A stretch of DNA of 64,000 nt, taken from positions 38,784 through 102,783 of the forward strand of contig JANJTA010000038.1 in the NCBI GenBank assembly GCA_024711345.1, in the 5' to 3' direction. Within the stretch, counting starts at the first letter, position 1. Each line of letters opens with the position of its first letter. The notes below the pieces were generated by a model that saw nothing but the letters and a program-made list of their open reading frames with translations, searched no databases and was not told the DNA's origin. The stretch comes from Rhodanobacter sp. (GTDB lineage: Bacteria; Pseudomonadota; Gammaproteobacteria; Xanthomonadales; Rhodanobacteraceae). The translations under genes were made by a program, and so were the position numbers. Below are positions 38,084 to 47,428 of this stretch, piece by piece.

Positions 38084-39022
38084 ATGAATTTCATTGAACT
38101 TCCTGATGACCCCGAAGACACGCAACACTGCCCCGAGGAGCGCGCGGCGGCGGCGTCGCGCAGCACCTGGGTCAGCGTCGGCGTAAATCTGGCGCTGACC
38201 GCCACGCAGATCGTGGTGGGCGTGTTCGCCAAGTCGCAGGGCCTGATCGCCGACGGTATCCATTCGCTGTCCGACCTGGTGGCGGACTTCGTCGTGCTGT
38301 TCGCTGGCCACTACAGCAAGAAGGACGCTGACGAGGACTACCCTTACGGCCACCAGCGTTTTGAGACGGCGGCGTCGCTCGTGCTGGGCAGCCTGCTGCT
38401 GGCCGTGGGTCTGGGCATGCTGTGGTCGGCCTTTCGCAAGCTGGAGGCGCCGGAAACCGTGCAGCAGGTGCATGTGGTCGCCCTGTGGGTGGCCGGGGGT
38501 GCCCTGGTGGCGAAGGAAACGCTGTTTCGCTACATGCTGTCCGTGGCCAAGCGGGTGAAGTCCAGCATGCTGGTGGCCAATGCTTGGCACGCCCGTTCCG
38601 ACGCGGCATCGTCACTGGTGGTGGGCGTGGGCATTGCCGGCAACCTGGCGGGCTACCCCATTCTGGACCCCATTGCCGCGCTGATCGTGGGTCTCATGGT
38701 GACCAGAATGGGCTGGGAGTTTGCCCGGGATGCCCTGCATGACCTGATGGATCGGGCAGTGGACGAGCAGGAAGTGCAGGCCATTCGCCAGACGCTGCTG
38801 GAAACCCCCGGTATCAGCGGCGTGCACGACGTGCGTACCCGCAAGATGGGAGACATGATCGTGGTGGATGCGCACCTGGAGGTGGAGGCGTCCATCAGCG
38901 TGGAAGCGGGGCACGACATTGCGGTGGCGGCCCGCCAGCGGGTGCTGCAGCGCCACCGGGTTCTCAACCTGATGACCCACGTGGACCCGTGGAAGCGCCC
39001 TGAACCGCCCAGGGTTCCGTAG
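38084..39022 (+). CDS. Cation diffusion facilitator (CDF) metal exporter
   Basis: 312 residues, six helices and a C-terminal cytoplasmic domain. Site A ligands visible as Asp57, His60/Asp64 (IADGIHSLSD) and His169/Asp173 (WHARSD), the CDF pattern for divalent metal/proton exchange. Metal preference (Zn, Fe, Mn) cannot be judged. Start ATG 38084 chosen; in-frame ATGs at 38012 and 38051 give non-typical leaders. Divergent from the cytochrome operon. Confidence 0.9.
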   Translation: MNFIELPDDPEDTQHCPEERAAAASRSTWVSVGVNLALTATQIVVGVFAKSQGLIADGIHSLSDLVADFVVLFAGHYSKKDADEDYPYGHQRFETAASLVLGSLLLAVGLGMLWSAFRKLEAPETVQQVHVVALWVAGGALVAKETLFRYMLSVAKRVKSSMLVANAWHARSDAASSLVVGVGIAGNLAGYPILDPIAALIVGLMVTRMGWEFARDALHDLMDRAVDEQEVQAIRQTLLETPGISGVHDVRTRKMGDMIVVDAHLEVEASISVEAGHDIAVAARQRVLQRHRVLNLMTHVDPWKRPEPPRVP

Positions 39023-39116
39023 ACACTCAGGACCTTCGTTGCGCGTAGCGCCGCTCGGGGATAAGGGGACGGAGGCAATCAAATCCGGAGAACTGCCCGA
39101 TCCCTTTTCTTCAGCC

Positions 39117-39150
39117 GACGTCCCCCCGCCTTGAGTAGCGGGGGGACGTC
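39117..39150. terminator. Perfect 13-bp hairpin between convergent genes
   Basis: GACGTCCCCCCGC (39117-39129), 8-base loop, GCGGGGGGACGTC (39138-39150). It lies between the CDF gene end and the outer-membrane protein gene end, so it may serve both as a terminator. No U-tract on either side. Confidence 0.5.
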
Positions 39151-39222
39151 GCGCGAACTGGGTGCAAGGGCGAGGGTTTGGCGAGCGCCTCTATCGCATT
39201 GCCGCTTGCCCCTTCCGAAGGC

Positions 39223-40092
39223 TCAGAACTGGTAGCCAACGCCGAGGCCGATGCCGTTCGCGCTGAGATGGATGACGTTGCCGTCTTCCCGGCTGCGTTC
39301 GTCCTGCCCGAGATAGCGATGGACGACGTAGGCGACCGCCTGCCAGTGCGGTGCGAACTTGTACTCCAGGCCCAGTTCCTCTTCCTCATGGGTCTGAGCG
39401 AGCCGCACCTCGCCTCCTTCGGTGCGCAGGCTGTTGACCCAGGGCAGCCGTCCCAGCGCGACGTCTGCCGTGAGCTTCAGCGCGTCGGTCAACGGATAGC
39501 GCAAGTGCAGGCCCAGCGTGGGCACGGGAAGCTCCTGCACATAGAAGTCCTCCTTCAACTCGTGACCGGCGCTGTCGGCGGCGATGCTGCCGTCGAGCCG
39601 GAAGTTGAGCATCACGTAGGTCGCGCCCACGCTGCCCCACAAGCGGCCGCCATGGCCGAAGCCGGCCAGCCGGTGCCAGTACGACGCGTCGAACGCGACG
39701 AAATCCTGGAAACGGGTGACGGTGTCCAGGCGCCCGGGAGCGATGGTGGTGCCGTTGTAATACGCCGGCGTGCCGATCAGCGCGTGGCCGCTCAGCCGGC
39801 TGGTGGAAAACCCGAAGTGCAGCTCGCTGGCGTCGGAAAGCGGCTTCCAGGCGTCCAGCCTGAGGGTCTGCATATGGTCGACGCCAAGACCGTCGTGGAT
39901 CGGCAGCTGCGTGCCCTCGATGGCGTTTTCCCGCACGCGGACCCAGCCGCCGGGCACGGCTTGTTCGGCGCGGACCGCCACATGCCAGCTGTCGTCGTCG
40001 GCGTGCGCGGGAAGGCTGATCAGTCCGGCGGCCCCGGCCAGCAAGGCGGCGCTGCCCAGGATGGACCGCGGAAAGGATTTCGTTCTGAACAT
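39223..40092 (-). CDS. Predicted outer-membrane beta-barrel protein
   Basis: 289 residues. Signal peptide (ILGSAALLAGAAGLISLPAHA, about 10-30), then alternating hydrophobic/polar strands with aromatic ends (LRLDAWKPLSDASELHFGFS; LGLHLRYPLTDALKLTADVA; LGLEYKFAPHWQAVAYVVHR). It ends in Phe (GLGVGYQF), the outer-membrane assembly signal. No named family recognised. The frame stays open well upstream, but the signal peptide fixes the start at 40092. Confidence 0.78.
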   Translation of the reverse strand: MFRTKSFPRSILGSAALLAGAAGLISLPAHADDDSWHVAVRAEQAVPGGWVRVRENAIEGTQLPIHDGLGVDHMQTLRLDAWKPLSDASELHFGFSTSRLSGHALIGTPAYYNGTTIAPGRLDTVTRFQDFVAFDASYWHRLAGFGHGGRLWGSVGATYVMLNFRLDGSIAADSAGHELKEDFYVQELPVPTLGLHLRYPLTDALKLTADVALGRLPWVNSLRTEGGEVRLAQTHEEEELGLEYKFAPHWQAVAYVVHRYLGQDERSREDGNVIHLSANGIGLGVGYQF

Positions 40093-40503
40093 GGCGGCGC
40101 GGCACGGGGATTGGAAGCCACCTCGACCCGATACGGATGCCCTGAACCCGAGGCGCCAGTCTACTCTCGCTTTCCGGCCCGGGGTTTCGCCGACCACCGA
40201 GTTTTTCTCCACCGCCGGGCTGGCGAGCTTGCCGCGCCGGGTTTTTTTCCCGGCTGCCGCAGCCAGTTTCTTCGGCAACCGAGTCCTGTTGCCGGCGACT
40301 GCGGATTGTGTTCGGTCCACCTGTTCACTCCACTCGAATCCGGCTATCGTTCCGGGCCTTGTCGGGGGCAGTAGCGAATCGCACGAAGTTGCAGACGCGC
40401 GCGCAACTACGTGCGCTGGGGGAGTGATTGCGCGATGGACGTGTTCGACGGGGTGGGGCCGTCGTCGATCGGGTGTGGCCATGGTCAGCAGGGGATCTGA
40501 AGC
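40093..40503. other. 411-base intergenic region, nothing recognised
   Basis: Divergent region between the outer-membrane protein gene and the 109-residue ORF. It contains GCGCCGGG followed by a run of seven T and CCCGG near 40235-40253, which could terminate leftward or rightward transcription. No convincing gene. Confidence 0.4.
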
Positions 40504-40833
40504 ATGCCGATTCATACCGTGGACGTGCGCGTCGAAAAGCAGGAGGAGCATGAGGCGTGCTGGGCGGCAGTTCAGGGCAAGCCCATCCCGTGGCGGCATG
40601 CGGTGCTGATCTACCAGTGCGACACCACGCGCCGCGTCTGCTGGATCCGCGATCCCGCTCTGGGCGGCGGCAAGGCGTCGCTGGCCGACAGGCTGGTGAC
40701 GTTCGACGAGCTGGCGTCCGGGTTCGTGTACATGAACAAGAAGGATTTCGGCCCCAAGACCAGGGCGTTGCTCGGCATGTCCGATGGCGTGCTGACGGCG
40801 CGCGCCTTCAAGCTGGTCGTGCCGGCCAAATGA
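40504..40833 (+). CDS. Hypothetical protein
   Basis: 109 residues, soluble, no signal peptide. Segment WRHAVLIYQCDTTRRVCWIR has two cysteines; the end is basic. Reading frame and composition look real. No family recognised. Followed 175 bases later by an unrelated toxin-like ORF on the same strand. Confidence 0.55.
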   Translation: MPIHTVDVRVEKQEEHEACWAAVQGKPIPWRHAVLIYQCDTTRRVCWIRDPALGGGKASLADRLVTFDELASGFVYMNKKDFGPKTRALLGMSDGVLTARAFKLVVPAK

Positions 40834-41008
40834 GGACGCCCGCGACATCCGCGCCGTCGCGGTTCGTTCCCCCCTGGAATTTCCTGCCGTCAGGGGCGAG
40901 CGAAGTTTGGGGGAAGAACGACGGCGCAAATGTTTTCTTCGCTGCGAATCAGGATCGCCGGAACGACCGGTCCTGACAAATCAAACCCGGCTTTCAGCAG
41001 GAGGCTCC

Positions 41009-41842
41009 ATGCGGCTCACGATCGTGCTGGCGAAAATTGTCTACGGTACCGATGACACCCAACTGGGCGCCTATGCGCACGCGCGGGGGATAACGCTGCC
41101 CGCTTCTCCGGTCGTGGCGACGCTGAGCGGCGAGCAGTTCGTCAGGTTCAAGTGTGCCGGGCGCCGACATGGGCAGGGCAGTCTGAAGGAGGTGCGCGAT
41201 CCGTTGACGAACAACCTGCTGTTTTCCTTTCAGCGGAAGGACCGGACCACCAGCGGCGAGCTCGAGAAGTGGGATACCGGAGCGTACAAAACCCTGGTGT
41301 CCCGGGTGGCGCCGTGGGGCGCCGGCGGGTTGACCAACCGCGATCATCTGCTGGCGGATTCCATCAACCAGTACATGTATTCGCACGGAACCAATCCCTA
41401 TGCCGTCGGTTCGTCCGGCGAGCTGAAAAGGGAAGGTTTGGCGGTGACGGTATCCGGGCACCACCACCGCAAGGCGAGCGAGACCTACGGCGGAAGGGTG
41501 CACGCCATCAAGGCGCATCATGCCTCCAATCCGACCGCGGGTTCGCTCTCGGAAATGGACGCCATGCTGGGTTACAAGCAGGACCCGGCAAACCGGAAGA
41601 CGCCGGGCAAGGCGCATTCGACGCTGCGCATCGAGATGGTCGGCGCCTATTGCTACCTCTACAAGATGCTGGTCGAGAAGACGGTTATCCACGCGGATCC
41701 GTCGATCGACAAGATGCTGATGGATTATCTGGTTTCGGCGGCTGCCTCGGACGACGGCTGGTGGCGGATCAATCCTGACGGCGTCGGGTACGTGGCAACC
41801 AGCAGCCAGGTGACGGGTTCCGGCACCAAGTGGAAGATCTGA
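41009..41842 (+). CDS. Hypothetical protein with nuclease-toxin-like His-rich segment
   Basis: 277 residues, no signal peptide, strong CAGCAGGAGG ribosome site before ATG 41009. The middle reads GGLTNRDHLLADSINQYMYS, then LAVTVSGHHHRKASETYGGR. RDH followed by a downstream HHH segment is reminiscent of HNH-like toxin domains at the ends of polymorphic toxins, but I cannot assign a family. The C-terminal DGWWRINPDGVGYVAT is Trp-rich. Base composition is more AT-rich than flanks. The next small ORF is broken. Confidence 0.6.
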   Translation: MRLTIVLAKIVYGTDDTQLGAYAHARGITLPASPVVATLSGEQFVRFKCAGRRHGQGSLKEVRDPLTNNLLFSFQRKDRTTSGELEKWDTGAYKTLVSRVAPWGAGGLTNRDHLLADSINQYMYSHGTNPYAVGSSGELKREGLAVTVSGHHHRKASETYGGRVHAIKAHHASNPTAGSLSEMDAMLGYKQDPANRKTPGKAHSTLRIEMVGAYCYLYKMLVEKTVIHADPSIDKMLMDYLVSAAASDDGWWRINPDGVGYVATSSQVTGSGTKWKI

Positions 41843-41940
41843 AGGTGCTGCCGGCAGTTTTGTAAAAGTGCCAGGGCGGTTTCGCCGGCGGCTTGCCGTC
41901 ACCGCCCCTGAAATTCTGCGCATTATTGGAGCAAACACGA

Positions 41941-42152
41941 ATGACGATCGTCGTCGGCCAGGATGATTTCGCGCTCATAAAGCAGGCAAGCACAAGTTCC
42001 GCTGCATCTTGATGGCGGACTTCAAGCAACACGGTGAAGCGAATATTCCCGATTTCAAGAATAAAACGGAGCATGACACCCCGCGTTTCGCCACCCACTT
42101 TGACGACGGGGCGGTCAAAGCCACGAAAGTGGGCTGCTGCGTTCTGCTGTAG
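41941..42152 (+). pseudogene. Small gene, apparently frameshifted; possible partner of the 277-residue protein
   Basis: From ATG 41941 the frame reads MTIVVGQDDFALIKQ and then stops soon; a shifted frame continues GKHKFRCILMADFKQHGEAN, then IPDFKNKTEHDTPRFATHFD, ending GCCVLL at a TAG (42150-42152). Joined, they make one about 70-residue protein. The second frame has an internal ATG at 42012 (46 residues). It ends 218 bases before the GNAT gene; the sequence between them is unremarkable. Confidence 0.4.
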
Positions 42153-42370
42153 GGGTCTCGAGAAGCCTCCCGGAAGATGGGATAACCCGACATGGGGCCT
42201 GGTTCACTTCCTGCCGGCAAGCCCCGCTGGCTCCGTTCGTGACCGTCGGAGCACAGACTGCCCCACGCCGCCTGTCACCGGCGCGGCAATCCCGATCCAT
42301 TGATGCTGGTCAATTGACGATCGGGGGCAGCTGCTAGGCTTGGCTCACCTGCTGGATGACGGAGCATGCC

Positions 42371-42907
42371 ATGGCACCGACCCATGCACCCTCAAGCGAA
42401 GGCTGGAACGAGAAGCTCGCGGACGGCACGGCCGTGCGGATCCGCTCGATCAACGAGCAGGATGCGGAGCTCGAACTGGAGTTTCTCAACCACCTGTCGC
42501 CCGCGTTCCGCAGTTCGCGCTTTCTCGGCCTGGTCCGCGACCCGACGCCGGAGGTGGCGCGCGAGCTCACCCGTCTCGACCCGGCCTGTGCCGTGGGCTT
42601 CATCGCGCTGATCCCGCACGAGGGGCGCGAGCGGGAGATCGGCGCAGCGCAGTTTCATGTCAATGCTGCCGGCGACCGCTGCGACGCTTCGCTCACGGTG
42701 AGCGGCGAATGGCGCAAGCGCGGTGTCGGTTCGCTGCTGATGCGCCATCTGATCGCCGCGGCCAGGGCGCGCGGCATCCGGCACATGTACGCCTACGCGC
42801 CGAGCCGCTCCGGCGGCGGCGATCGCCTCGCGGCGCACATCGGCTTCCAGCGCCGCCTGGATCCGCGCGATCCGGCCACGGTGATCTACGACCTGAGCCT
42901 GGAATAG
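42371..42907 (+). CDS. GNAT-family N-acetyltransferase
   Basis: 178 residues. GNAT fold with SLTVSGEWRKRGVGSLLMRH (about 115-134) as the acetyl-CoA binding loop (R/Q-x-x-G-x-G/A). The beginning (DGTAVRIRSINEQDAELELE) resembles the GNAT domain seen in protein acetyltransferases such as Pat. A GGAG site precedes ATG 42371; another ATG lies at 42356. Substrate unknown. Confidence 0.85.
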   Translation: MAPTHAPSSEGWNEKLADGTAVRIRSINEQDAELELEFLNHLSPAFRSSRFLGLVRDPTPEVARELTRLDPACAVGFIALIPHEGREREIGAAQFHVNAAGDRCDASLTVSGEWRKRGVGSLLMRHLIAAARARGIRHMYAYAPSRSGGGDRLAAHIGFQRRLDPRDPATVIYDLSLE

Positions 42908-42996
42908 CCAGCGGCCAGCGGGGCGCGGCCATCGGACCTGGCCGACGGTATCCGGCGGTCGTGCCGAAAGGGCGGGTGTGGCGGGTCACGCCCTTT

Positions 42997-44367
42997 TCAG
43001 CGGTCCCGGCGGCCGCGGGGACTGGAAGCGCCGCGCCGTCGCTCACTCCACCAGCGCAGCAGGCCGTACGACAGGCGGGTCTTTTCCTGGCCGACCGGCA
43101 GGTCGGCATGGGCGAAGATCCACGACGATTTGCTGAACGCGATCTGCTGGGCCGGGTAGACGCTGCGGTGGCCGATGATCAGGTAAGCGGCGACGCAGGC
43201 GCCGGCCACGTACAGCGTCGAATCGGCGCCGAACAGCTCGATGCCCATCAAGATGGCGGCGATCGGCGCGTTGGACGCCGCGGCGACCACGGCTACCAGC
43301 CCTACCGCCGCCCCCAGCGCCGGCGCCAGCCCGAACAGATGCGCGAACGCGCCACCAAGCACGGCACCGATCACGAACTGCGGGGTCACGATGCCGCCGT
43401 AGAAACCCGAGCCCAGCGTGATCGCCACCAGCAACGCTTTCCACAGGAAACCCAGGTACGGCATCGTCTCGCCGTGCAGGGCACGCTCCATGATCGGCAG
43501 GCTCAGCCCGAGGTAGTCGGACGGCACGACCATGATCAGCAGCGACAGCACCACGCCGCCCAGCAGCGGCACCAGCGGCGGCCACAGCGCGTAGCGGTCG
43601 CGCAGGCGCCCGAACAGCCGTTTCGCCTGCTGCAGCAGCTCGACGAATACCCACGCCGCCGCGCCGCACAGGATGCCGATCAGCACGGTCTTCAGGAAGA
43701 GCAACTCGGTGAAGTCGCTGACGAAGGCGATGTGGTAGACGGGGTAGGGCACGCCCAGGTATTTGCTGACCTGGAACGCGGTGACGCCGGCCACGATGCC
43801 GGGGAACAGGAAATCGTGGCGGATGCGGCCGATAGCCAGCATCTCCACGCCGTAGATGGCGCCGGCGATCGGGGTGCCGAACACGCTGGCGAAGCCGGCG
43901 CTGACCCCGCACGCCAGCAGCCGCTTGCGCAGCTCGGGGTTCAGGTGCAGCACCCGGCCGATGCCGGCGGCCAGGCTGGCGCCGATGTGCGAGCACGGCC
44001 CTTCCTTGCCGGCCGAGCCGCCGCAGCCCAGGGTGATCAGCGCGGCGAGCGGCTTCACCCACAGGGTCCGGAACGGCATCCTGCCGCGTTGCTCGTTCAC
44101 CGCCACGATCGGCGAGTCGCTGTAGCCGCTGCGGCTCAGCCGGTAGCCGTAATGCAGCAACAAGCCGTTGGCGAGCCCGCCGAGCATCAACAGGCTCATC
44201 TGCCACCCCAGCGGCACCGCGTAGACGCGGCCCTCGGTGGCGAACAGGAAGCGCAGGAAGATGCTGCAACCCACGCCGACCACGGCGCCGGTCAGCATCG
44301 ACAACGCCAGCCATTGCACCACGGTCGCCAGCATCACGAGGGGTTCGGCAAGGCGTAGGCGTGGCAT
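42997..44367 (-). CDS. ClC-family chloride channel/antiporter
   Basis: 456 residues, multiple helices, ClC fold: GGSAGKEGPCSHIGA (around 127-141) contains the Glu of the GKEGP gate; GFYGGIVTPQFVIGAVLGGA is the later selectivity-filter region. The first filter motif GSGIP is not visible; the equivalent stretch reads SGYSDSPIV. It may therefore belong to a divergent or fluoride-like subgroup. ATG 44367 chosen; an in-frame TTG at 44403 is possible. Downstream of the cyclase gene on the same strand. Confidence 0.85.
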   Translation of the reverse strand: MPRLRLAEPLVMLATVVQWLALSMLTGAVVGVGCSIFLRFLFATEGRVYAVPLGWQMSLLMLGGLANGLLLHYGYRLSRSGYSDSPIVAVNEQRGRMPFRTLWVKPLAALITLGCGGSAGKEGPCSHIGASLAAGIGRVLHLNPELRKRLLACGVSAGFASVFGTPIAGAIYGVEMLAIGRIRHDFLFPGIVAGVTAFQVSKYLGVPYPVYHIAFVSDFTELLFLKTVLIGILCGAAAWVFVELLQQAKRLFGRLRDRYALWPPLVPLLGGVVLSLLIMVVPSDYLGLSLPIMERALHGETMPYLGFLWKALLVAITLGSGFYGGIVTPQFVIGAVLGGAFAHLFGLAPALGAAVGLVAVVAAASNAPIAAILMGIELFGADSTLYVAGACVAAYLIIGHRSVYPAQQIAFSKSSWIFAHADLPVGQEKTRLSYGLLRWWSERRRGASSPRGRRDR

Positions 44368-44487
44368 GGGCGGGGCACTGAGCCAGGGGATGAAGGTTTG
44401 CAAGTATAGGGATGTGCGGCGTCAGGGCCACCGGCGCGGGCACGGTCGCGCCGGTTTCCCATGACGCAGGGTGTCGAAGGAGCGCGG

Positions 44488-45921
44488 TCAGGGCGTCCGC
44501 CGCGAGGTGGCCGCGGCGCGCCGGAACGGCTCCAGCTCGACTTCGAAATAGCGATGGCCGGCCAGGCTGGCCGCCTGGCTGGCACGGGGGTCGAGCCACT
44601 GGTCGAAATCGGCGAGCGCGGCGAGGTAGCCCGGGTCGATCTGCTCCAGCGCCCGGCCCACGTTGTCGTCGACCAGCACCACGTCGCGGTCGCGCGGTGC
44701 ATAGGCACTCATTTTGGCCGAACGGTTCACGCACTGGCCCATCACCGTCGGCAGCTGGAATTGCTGCGGCCCCATGCTGGTCGAGATCACCGGTCCCAGC
44801 GCGATGGTGACGCGCAGCTTGATCGCATCGGCGAGATCCTGCGCCACGCCGTGCCAGTGCGACGACTTGAAGCTGCGGAATTCGTCGACCAGTTCGGCGG
44901 CAACGCACATCGCCCGCAGCGCCGGGTTGCCCAGCGGAGCGCGCGTGTCGGCCTCGTCGTAGTGGAAGCGGATGAGCACGCCGTCGCCGTTGAATTTCTC
45001 CAGCACGCCGCCGAACGGGTTCGCCCGCTTGTAGATGTTGCGACTGAAGCGGTTGATCAGGCGCGCCACCTCGATCAGCGGCATCTCGCGATACAGCGCC
45101 GAGGACTGGGTCAGGTCCACGTACATGATCACCGCGTTTTCCAGATCCAGCTCGCCCTGCAGGCCGAGGAAGCGCAGCGCGTCCGGGTTGGACTGGAAGT
45201 AGTGCAGCTTGCCCGCCATGCCGGTGTCGTCGACTTCCTGCAGCGCCTCGGCCAGCAGTTGCCGGTCCTCGCCGCGGAAGCCTTGTTCATCGACTTCGTA
45301 GGTGCGGCCGGGCACGGTCTTGTTGAAGAACTGCGCCACGCCCACCGGCCGGCCTTGCCAGCGCACCGGCGACACCAGCGTGCTGACCGGCACGAAGCCG
45401 GACTGCTTGTCGTACGACGGCACGTGGCGGACGTTGCGCTGCAGGTTGTTGACGGTGATCGGCGTGCCCTTGTTCCAGCACTCGCCCACCACGGTCCACG
45501 CTTCGACCAGCTTCATCTTCAGGATCGCCGCCGTCGCGGCGGGTTCGATATTCCATGCCGCGACGAAAGCGAAGCTGCGCGGTGCGCTGCCGCGCTCGTC
45601 GCCGGCATTGAAAAGCGGGATGTACAGCGAGGCTGCCTGCACCTGCATGGCCTGCGCCAGCCGTTCCAGCATCTCGCCAAGCTGGCTGCGCAGCCGGGTC
45701 AGGTCGCGATGCGCCGGCACCGCATCCTGTTCGGCGCTCTGCGCACGCGCCTGGGCCTTGTCCAGCTCGGCCCGCACGCGAGCCAGTTCGGCATCCTTGA
45801 TCTTCAGCTCGGTGTCTTTGCCGGCCACCACCTTGTCGTGGTACAGCTTGGCCAGCGTGGCGATGCCCAGCGCGCCGACGAAGGCACCGGCCATCTTGGC
45901 GTATTCGATCCACTCGACCAT
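44488..45921 (-). CDS. GAF-domain class III nucleotidyl cyclase-like protein
   Basis: 477 residues. N-terminal hydrophobic helix (about 8-24), coiled coil (about 30-95), GAF domain (about 70-235), then a class III cyclase domain with metal Asp269 (IMYVDLTQSS) and Asp313 (EKFNGDGVLIRF), and YAPRDRDVVLVD. Both metal aspartates are present, so catalysis is possible; substrate-specifying residues were not resolved. Start ATG 45921 follows GGAGG. Precedes the ClC gene by 120 bases. Confidence 0.82.
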   Translation of the reverse strand: MVEWIEYAKMAGAFVGALGIATLAKLYHDKVVAGKDTELKIKDAELARVRAELDKAQARAQSAEQDAVPAHRDLTRLRSQLGEMLERLAQAMQVQAASLYIPLFNAGDERGSAPRSFAFVAAWNIEPAATAAILKMKLVEAWTVVGECWNKGTPITVNNLQRNVRHVPSYDKQSGFVPVSTLVSPVRWQGRPVGVAQFFNKTVPGRTYEVDEQGFRGEDRQLLAEALQEVDDTGMAGKLHYFQSNPDALRFLGLQGELDLENAVIMYVDLTQSSALYREMPLIEVARLINRFSRNIYKRANPFGGVLEKFNGDGVLIRFHYDEADTRAPLGNPALRAMCVAAELVDEFRSFKSSHWHGVAQDLADAIKLRVTIALGPVISTSMGPQQFQLPTVMGQCVNRSAKMSAYAPRDRDVVLVDDNVGRALEQIDPGYLAALADFDQWLDPRASQAASLAGHRYFEVELEPFRRAAATSRRTP

Positions 45922-46174
45922 GGCACGCCCTCCGCCTTCCCCGGCGTCTTCCGCGAACAGGGGCGTGCCTTCCTCGAACGCCCTGCTCCGGAATTCGACT
46001 CTGCCGCGGGTTTCCGTTGTGGACCCGGATCGGGGAAGGAAAAGACTACGCCTCCGCCTTCGGCGCACAAGTGCAGGCGAAGTGTCCTCGAAGCGTGCGC
46101 CTTCCTGGAGCGCCGGATTGGCGGGCGCCGAAGCGGGGTGTCGGTTTCGCCGTCGGGCCGGAATGTCGGCGTGT

Positions 46175-46591
46175 TCAGCCCGGCTGGTCGCCCGGGGGAA
46201 TCGCTGCCGGGTCCATCCAGAACGGTTCCCACACGTGCCCGTCGGGATCGGCCAGGCTGCGGCTGTACATGAAGCCGAGGTCCTGCGTGGGGTTGACGTC
46301 GGCGGTTCCGCCCTTGGCGGCTGCCTCGATCATGGCGTCGACGGCGGCGCGGTCGGGCAGCGAAATCGCCAGCGCGACTTCGCTGGAGCCTGCGGGCGGG
46401 AGCGGGCGATCCGTGAAAGTGCGCCACTTGGCGTGGGTGAGCAGCATGACGTAAATGGCCTCGCTCCATACCATGCACGCCGCCGTTTCATCGCTGAAGC
46501 GAGCGTTGTTGTCGAAGCCCAGCGATCGGTAGAAGTCCATGGACGCACGGAGATTGCCGACGGGGAGGTTCACGAAAATCATGCGGGACAC
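46175..46591 (-). CDS. VOC-family protein (glyoxalase/bleomycin-resistance fold)
   Basis: 138 residues. MIFVNLPVGNLRASMDFYRS opens the first beta-alpha-beta-beta-beta module; LGFMYSRSLADPDGHVWEPF closes the second. Metal-binding Glu/His positions are plausible. A single-domain VOC of the YdeN/glyoxalase-like type, function unspecified. The 253 bases upstream to the cyclase gene contain no other gene. Confidence 0.85.
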   Translation of the reverse strand: MSRMIFVNLPVGNLRASMDFYRSLGFDNNARFSDETAACMVWSEAIYVMLLTHAKWRTFTDRPLPPAGSSEVALAISLPDRAAVDAMIEAAAKGGTADVNPTQDLGFMYSRSLADPDGHVWEPFWMDPAAIPPGDQPG

Positions 46592-46733
46592 GGCGAAGAT
46601 CCTTCAGCAGGTGGAAAGGGGACAAGGCATGCGTGCTGCCTTCCCTGCGACGAACGGCAGGCGGCGTTTTCGACGTGGGCGAACGAAGGGTTGAAATCTG
46701 CGGGCCGGCTGCGGCCGGAAACCGCAGCGGCCC

Positions 46734-47387
46734 TCAGCCAGCCGGATGCGCGCCGGTGAACACGGCCAGCTGCGCGGCGAAGGCGCGCCGATAGGCCGGC
46801 CGCGCTTCGGCGCGGGCGACGTAGGCGGCGAGGTTCGGGTAGTCGTCCAGCAGGCCCGAGGGCTTCAGCCGCTGCAGCGTGTGCACCATCATGAGGTCGC
46901 CCGCGCTGAACGCGCCGTCGAGCCAGTCGGCGTCGCCCAGGCGAACGGCAAGGTCGTCCAGCCGGGCGCGGATGCGATCCTTGATGAGCGGCAGGCGTTC
47001 CGCGCTCCAGGGCTTGTCGCCTTCGGCAAACTTCGCGGTCTGCAGTTCGAGGATCGGCGGCTCCACCGTGTTGAGCGCGGCGAACATCCACATGACGGCG
47101 CGCGCCCGCGCGTTCGCGTCGTGCGGCAGCAGGCCGGCATGGCGCTGCGCGATGTGCAGCACGATGGCGCCGGACTCGAACAGCGCGAGCTCGCCTTCCT
47201 CGTAGGTGGGAATCTGCCCGAACGGGTGCAGCGCGCGGTGCGCGGGTTCCTTCATCGCCTTGAACGACACCAGGCGAACCTCGTAAGGCTGGCCCGCTTC
47301 TTCCAGCGCCCAGCGCACGCGCATGTCGCGCGCGAGGCCCTGGGCGCGGTCGGGCGAGCTTTCAAAGGCGGTGATGGTGGGGGTCAT
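46734..47387 (-). CDS. Glutathione S-transferase family protein
   Basis: 217 residues. Thioredoxin-like N-terminal domain (MRVRWALEEAGQPYEVRLVS, HPFGQIPTYEEGELALFESG, then AIVLHIAQ) and helical C-terminal domain (GAFSAGDLMMVHTLQRLK). Classic GST order, theta/beta-like. Start ATG 47387 removes a 15-residue leader. Transcribed after the DUF4386 gene, 41 bases apart. Confidence 0.88.
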   Translation of the reverse strand: MTPTITAFESSPDRAQGLARDMRVRWALEEAGQPYEVRLVSFKAMKEPAHRALHPFGQIPTYEEGELALFESGAIVLHIAQRHAGLLPHDANARARAVMWMFAALNTVEPPILELQTAKFAEGDKPWSAERLPLIKDRIRARLDDLAVRLGDADWLDGAFSAGDLMMVHTLQRLKPSGLLDDYPNLAAYVARAEARPAYRRAFAAQLAVFTGAHPAG

Positions 47388-47428
47388 GGGAGGGCTCCAG
47401 GTGATGGCATGGCGCCATGGAAACCGTG

